Source: Chamaecyparis obtusa
Lineage: Eukaryota > Streptophyta > Pinopsida > Cupressales > Cupressaceae
Reading direction: 5' to 3'
Assembly: GCA_027943335.1 (NCBI GenBank)
Contig: BSBK01001572.1
Location: 3,522,501 to 3,586,500 of the forward strand
DNA length: 64,000 bases
Part shown: piece by piece, positions 59,894 to 64,000 of the stretch
How the letters are laid out: each line of letters begins with the position of its first letter
Position numbering within the stretch: the first letter of the stretch is position 1
Position numbers and translations under genes: made by a program
The notes under the pieces: model-generated
Told to the model about the DNA's origin: nothing
What the model saw: the letters and a program-made list of their open reading frames with translations, nothing else
Database searches by the model: none

Positions 59894-62372
59894 CATACTG
59901 GACCCCTAGGGAGTCATCGTGACCCCTTTTGACACATTGCAACGCTCTAGTGTGTCTTAAGGGGTCGTAGGACCCCTTAAGACATACTAGAGCATTCCAA
60001 TGTTTCAAAAGGGGTCACAGGGACTCCCTAGGTGTCCTAGTATGCGTTAGGACTCTTAGGGAGTCCCCCTAACCCCTTTTGACACATTGGAATGCTCAAG
60101 TGTGCCTTAAGGGGTCGTAGCACCCCTTAAGTCACACTTGAGCATTCCAATGTGTCAAAAGGGGTCACAGGGACTCCCTAGGTGTCCTAATGCGTGATAA
60201 AGCGTAATAGGACCCCTAAGGAGTCCCCGTGACCCCTTTTGACACATTGGAACGCTCAAGTGTGCCTTAAAGGGTCCTACAACCCCTTAAGGCACACTTG
60301 AGCATTCCAATGTGTCAAAAGGGGTCACGGGGACTCCCTAGGTGTCCTAGTACGTGTTAGGACCCCTAAGGAGTCCCCTTGACCCCTTTTGACACATTGG
60401 AATGCTCAAGGGTGCCTTAAGGGGTCGTAGGACCCCTTAAGACACACTTGAGTGTTCCAATGTGTGAAAAGGGGTCATGGGGACTCCTTAGGGGTTCTAG
60501 TACACTTTATCACATGTTTGGACACCTAGGGAGTCCCCGTGACCCCTTTTGACACATTGGAACGCTCAAGTGTGCCTTAAGGGGTCCTACGACCCCTTAA
60601 GGCACACTTGAGCATTCCAATGTGTCAAAAGGGGTCATGGGGACTCCCTAGGTGTCCTAGTATGCCTTAGGACCCCTAAGGAGTTCCTTTGACCCCTTTT
60701 GACTCATTGGAATGCTCAAGGGTGCCTTAAGGGGTCGTAGGACCCCTTAAGACACACTTGAGTGTTCCAATGTGTGAAAAGGGGTCACGGGGACTCCTTA
60801 GGGGTCCTAGTACGCTTTATCACGTGTTTGGACACCTAGGGAGTCCCTGTGACCCCTTTTGACACATTGGAACGCTCAAGTGTGCCTTAAGGGGTCCCTT
60901 AAGGCACACTTGAGCGTTCCAATGTGTCAAAAGGGGTCACGGGGACTCCCTAGGTGTCCAAACATGTGATAAAGCGTACTAGGACCCCTAAGGAGTCCCC
61001 GTGACACCTTTTAACACATTGCAATGCTCAAGTGTGTCTTAAGGGGTCGAAGGACCCCTTAAGAGACACTAGAGCATTCCAATATGTCAAAAGGGGTCAC
61101 GGGGACTCCCTAGGTGTCCTAGTACATGTTAGGACCCTTAGGGAGTCCCCCTGACCCCTTTTGACACATTGAAATGCTCAAGTGTGCCTTAAAGGGTAGT
61201 AGGACCCCTTAGGTCACACTTGAGCATTCCAATGTGTCAAAAGGGGTCACGAGGACTCCCTAGGTGTCCTAACGCGTGATAAAGCATACGTGTTAGGACA
61301 CCTAGGGAGTCCCCATGAACCCTTTTGACACATTGGAATGCTCAAGTTTTCCTTAAAGGGTCCTACGACCCCTTAAGGCACACTTGAGCGTTCCAATGTA
61401 TCAAAAGGGGTCACGAGGACTCTTTGGGTGTCCTAGTACGCGTTAGGACCCTTAAGGAGTCCCTCTAACCCCTTTTGACACATTGGAACACTCAAGGGTG
61501 ACTTAAGGGGTCGTAGGATCCCTTAAGACACACTTGAGCATTACAATGTGTGAAAAGGGGTCACGGGGACTCCTTAGGGGTCCTAGTATGCTTTATCATG
61601 CGTTAGGACACCTTGGGAGTCCCCGTGACCCCTTTTGACACATTGGAATGTTCAAGTGTGCCTTAAGGGGTCGTAGGACCCCTTTAGACACACTTGAGTG
61701 TTCCAATGTGTGAAAAGGGGTCACGGGGACTCCTTAGGGGTCCTAGTATGCTTTATCACGTGTTAGGACACCTAAGGAGTCCCCGTGACCCCTTTTGACA
61801 CATTGGAACGCTCAAGTGTGCCTTAAGGGGTCGTAGGACCCCTTAAGACACACTTGAGTGTTCCAATTTGTCAAAAGGGGTCACGATGACTCCCTAGGGG
61901 TCCTAGTATGCTTTATCATGCATTAGGACCCCTAGGGAGTCCCCCTGACCCCTTTTGACACATTGGAATGCTCACGTGTGTCTTAAGGGGTCCTACGACC
62001 CCTTATGACACACTAGAGCATTCCAATGTGTCAAAAGGGGTCACGATGATTCCCTAGGGGTCCTAGTATGCTTTATCACGCGTTAGGACACCTAGGGAGT
62101 CCCCGTGACCCCTTTTGACACATTGGAATACTCAAGTGTGCCTTAAGGGGTCGTAGGACCCCTTAAGACACACTTGAGCGTTCCAATGTGTGAAAATGGG
62201 TCACGGGGACTCCCTAGGGGTCCTAGTACACTTTATCACGCATTAGGACCCCTAGGGAGTCCCCATGACCCCTTTTGACACATTGGAATGCTCAAGTGTT
62301 CCTTAAGGGGTTGTAGGACCCCTTAAGACACACTTGAGCATTCCAATGTGTGAAAAGGGGTCACGAGGACTC

Positions 62373-63784
62373 GGGGTCGGTAGGCTTGTTAAGGGGTCAA
62401 TAGGGTTCCAAATGAAACTTTGATGGAATAGTGACCCTTTGGAACACATTAGGACATGTCATAGGACCTATGTAGAAAATTTGGATGACATTTTCCTAAT
62501 AGAACTCGTAAGGGGTCCATGGGGTGCTCTCAGGAGATCACATGTCGAAACAAGGTCATTAGGCCTATTAAGGGGTCAATAGGGTTTGAAATGCAACTTC
62601 GATAGAACAGTGACCCTTTGTAACACATTAGGACATGTCATAGGACCTATTTACCCAATTTTGATGACTTTTTGCTAGTATAACTGCAAGGGGTTAATGG
62701 GGTGCTCTCGGGAGACTACATGTCAAAATGGGGCCGGTAGGCCTGTTAAGGGGTCAATAGCATTCAAAATGCATCTTTGATGGAATGGTGACCCTTTGAA
62801 ACACATTAGGAAATGTCAAAGGACCTAATTCTATGATTCAGATGAATTTTTCCTAGTAGAACTCTAAAAGGGTCCATGGGGTGCTCTCGGGAGACCACAT
62901 GTCAAATCGGGGTTGGTAGGCCTGTTAAGGGGTTATTAGGGTTCCATATGAAACTTTGATGGAATGGTGACCCTTTGGAATGCATGAAGACATGTCAGAG
63001 GACCTACATACCAAATTTGGATGACTTTTTCTTAGTAGAACTCAAAAGGGGTCCATGGGGTGCTCTCGGGAGATCTCATGTCGACTCGGGGTCGGTAGGC
63101 CTGTTAAGGGGTCAATAGGGTTCAAAATGAAAATTTGATGGAATGGTGACCTTTTGGAATGAATTAGATCATGTTAGAGGACCTACATACCAAATTTGGA
63201 TGACTTTTGCCTAGTAGAACTCGAAAGGGGTCCATGGGCTGCTCTCGGGAGACCACATGTAGAAACGGGGTCCGTAGGCTTGTTGAGAGGTCATTAGGGT
63301 TTTAAATGCAACTTAAATGGAATGGTGACCCTTTCTAACACATTAGAACATATCAGAGCACCTACGTACCAAATTTGGATGACTTTTTCCTAGTAGAATG
63401 CGAAAGGGGTCCATGGGGTGCTCTCGGGATACCTCATGTCGTATTGGGGTCAGTAGGCCTGTCAAGGGGTCATTAGGTTTAGAAATGAAACTTTGATGGA
63501 ATGATGACCCTTTGGAATGCATTATGACATGTCATAGGACCTATGTACCAAATTTGGATGAGTTTTTCCTAGTAGAACTCGAAAGGGGTCAATGGGGTGC
63601 TTTCGGGAGACCACATGTCGAATCAGTGTTAGTAGGCTTGTTAAGGGGTCATTAGGGTTTGAAATGCAACTTCTATGGAATGGTGACCCTTTGGAATGCA
63701 TTAGGACATGCCACATGACCTATGTACCAAATATGAACGTCTTTTGCCGAGTAGAACTTAAAAGGGGTCCATGGGGTGGTCTTG
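62373..63784. repeat. 179-bp satellite, block 2
   Basis: Same monomer as block 1. It starts abruptly at CGGGGTCGGTAGGCTTG after palindromic text GGGGTCACGAGGACT and ends at GGGGTGGTCTTGGGACCCC. About eight monomers, with landmarks such as TTAAGGGGTCAATAGGGTT and TGACCCTTTGGAA. Confidence 0.93.
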
Positions 63785-64000
63785 GGACCCCTTATGACAC
63801 ACTTGAGAGTTCTAATATGTCAAAAGGGGTCATGGGGACTTCCTAAGGGTCATAACACATGGTAAGACATACTAGGACCCCTTAGAAAGTCCCCATGACC
63901 CCTTTTGACATATTTCAACACTCAAGTGTGTCCCAAGGGGTCGTATGACCCCTTAGGACAGACTTGACTGTTCTAATAAGTTGAAAGGGGTATTGGGCAC
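63785..64000. repeat. Palindromic satellite, start of a second array
   Basis: GACCCCTTATGACACACTTG, then AATATGTCAAAAGGGGTCAT, ACATGGTAAGACATACTAGG and TGACCCCTTTTGACATATTT repeat the 150/160-bp palindromic unit with more divergence. The array runs off the window end. Confidence 0.88.

Larger units (their letters stand above)
58076..62372. repeat. 150/160-bp fully palindromic satellite array
   Basis: Each unit contains GAGTCCCCGTGACCCC, TTTTGACACATTGGAATGCT, CAAGTGTGTCTTAAGGGGTC, then the reverse complement of all of it (GACCCCTTAAGACACACTTG to GGGGTCACGGGGACTCC). It then has CCTAGGGGTCCTAGTACG, a short spacer and CGTGTTAGGACCCCTAGG. So each unit has two palindrome centres and almost no unpaired base. 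Steps between GGAGTCCCC landmarks are about 150 or 160 bp, depending on a spacer ACGCTTTATCACG. The spacer occurs in both orientations. The array is interrupted by a solo LTR at 59049-59893. Confidence 0.95.

Overview
The window looks like nuclear DNA from a land plant with a large, repeat-swollen genome; a gymnosperm is plausible but the species cannot be named. Evidence for a plant: a plant-type acyl-activating enzyme exon, two En/Spm (CACTA) transposon termini of one family, a plant En/Spm-type transposase-like gene, captured pieces of a plant-like nucleolar GTPase gene (NOG1), and LTRs with TG..CA ends. There is one good host-gene exon in 64 kb (about 50.2-51.4 kb, minus strand). Nearly everything else is satellite DNA or nested mobile elements.

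Layout. 1-5.4 kb: decayed repeat DNA with a 229-bp tandem duplication and a stretch rich in TTGGTCAAA-like motifs. 5.4-34.5 kb: a ~165-bp tandem satellite in three blocks. Block 1 carries a 958-bp terminal-inverted-repeat (TIR) element and a 324-bp insertion. Between blocks 1 and 2 lies an 11.8-kb CACTA element (11107-22928) with matching TIRs and the 3-bp target duplication AGA. It holds captured NOG1 fragments, several nested foldback repeats and its own 176-bp tandem array. Blocks 2 and 3 flank a 2.5-kb segment (29.6-32.1 kb) that recurs at 34.7-42.6 kb. That second copy is split by a 5.47-kb insertion (36188-41654) with TG..CA ends and a CTCGT target duplication, probably a very long solo LTR. 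A second CACTA left end lies at 34476.

43.3-47.0 kb: a decayed multi-exon minus-strand gene combining a SET-like methyltransferase domain with En/Spm-type transposase-like exons. 48.4-49.0 kb: a TA microsatellite and two more CACTA-like ends with TTTAGTCACGTGACTAAA palindromes. 50.2-51.4 kb: the acyl-activating enzyme exon. 51.4-56.5 kb: non-coding DNA with a long TA run.

56.5-64 kb: two satellites alternate. One is a 179-bp monomer. The other is a 150/160-bp unit in which almost every base pairs with another part of the same unit (two back-to-back palindromes). A clean 845-bp solo LTR (59049-59893, target duplication CATAC) sits inside the palindromic array. The genes do not form a pathway; the window records satellite expansion, transposon nesting, gene capture and later decay.
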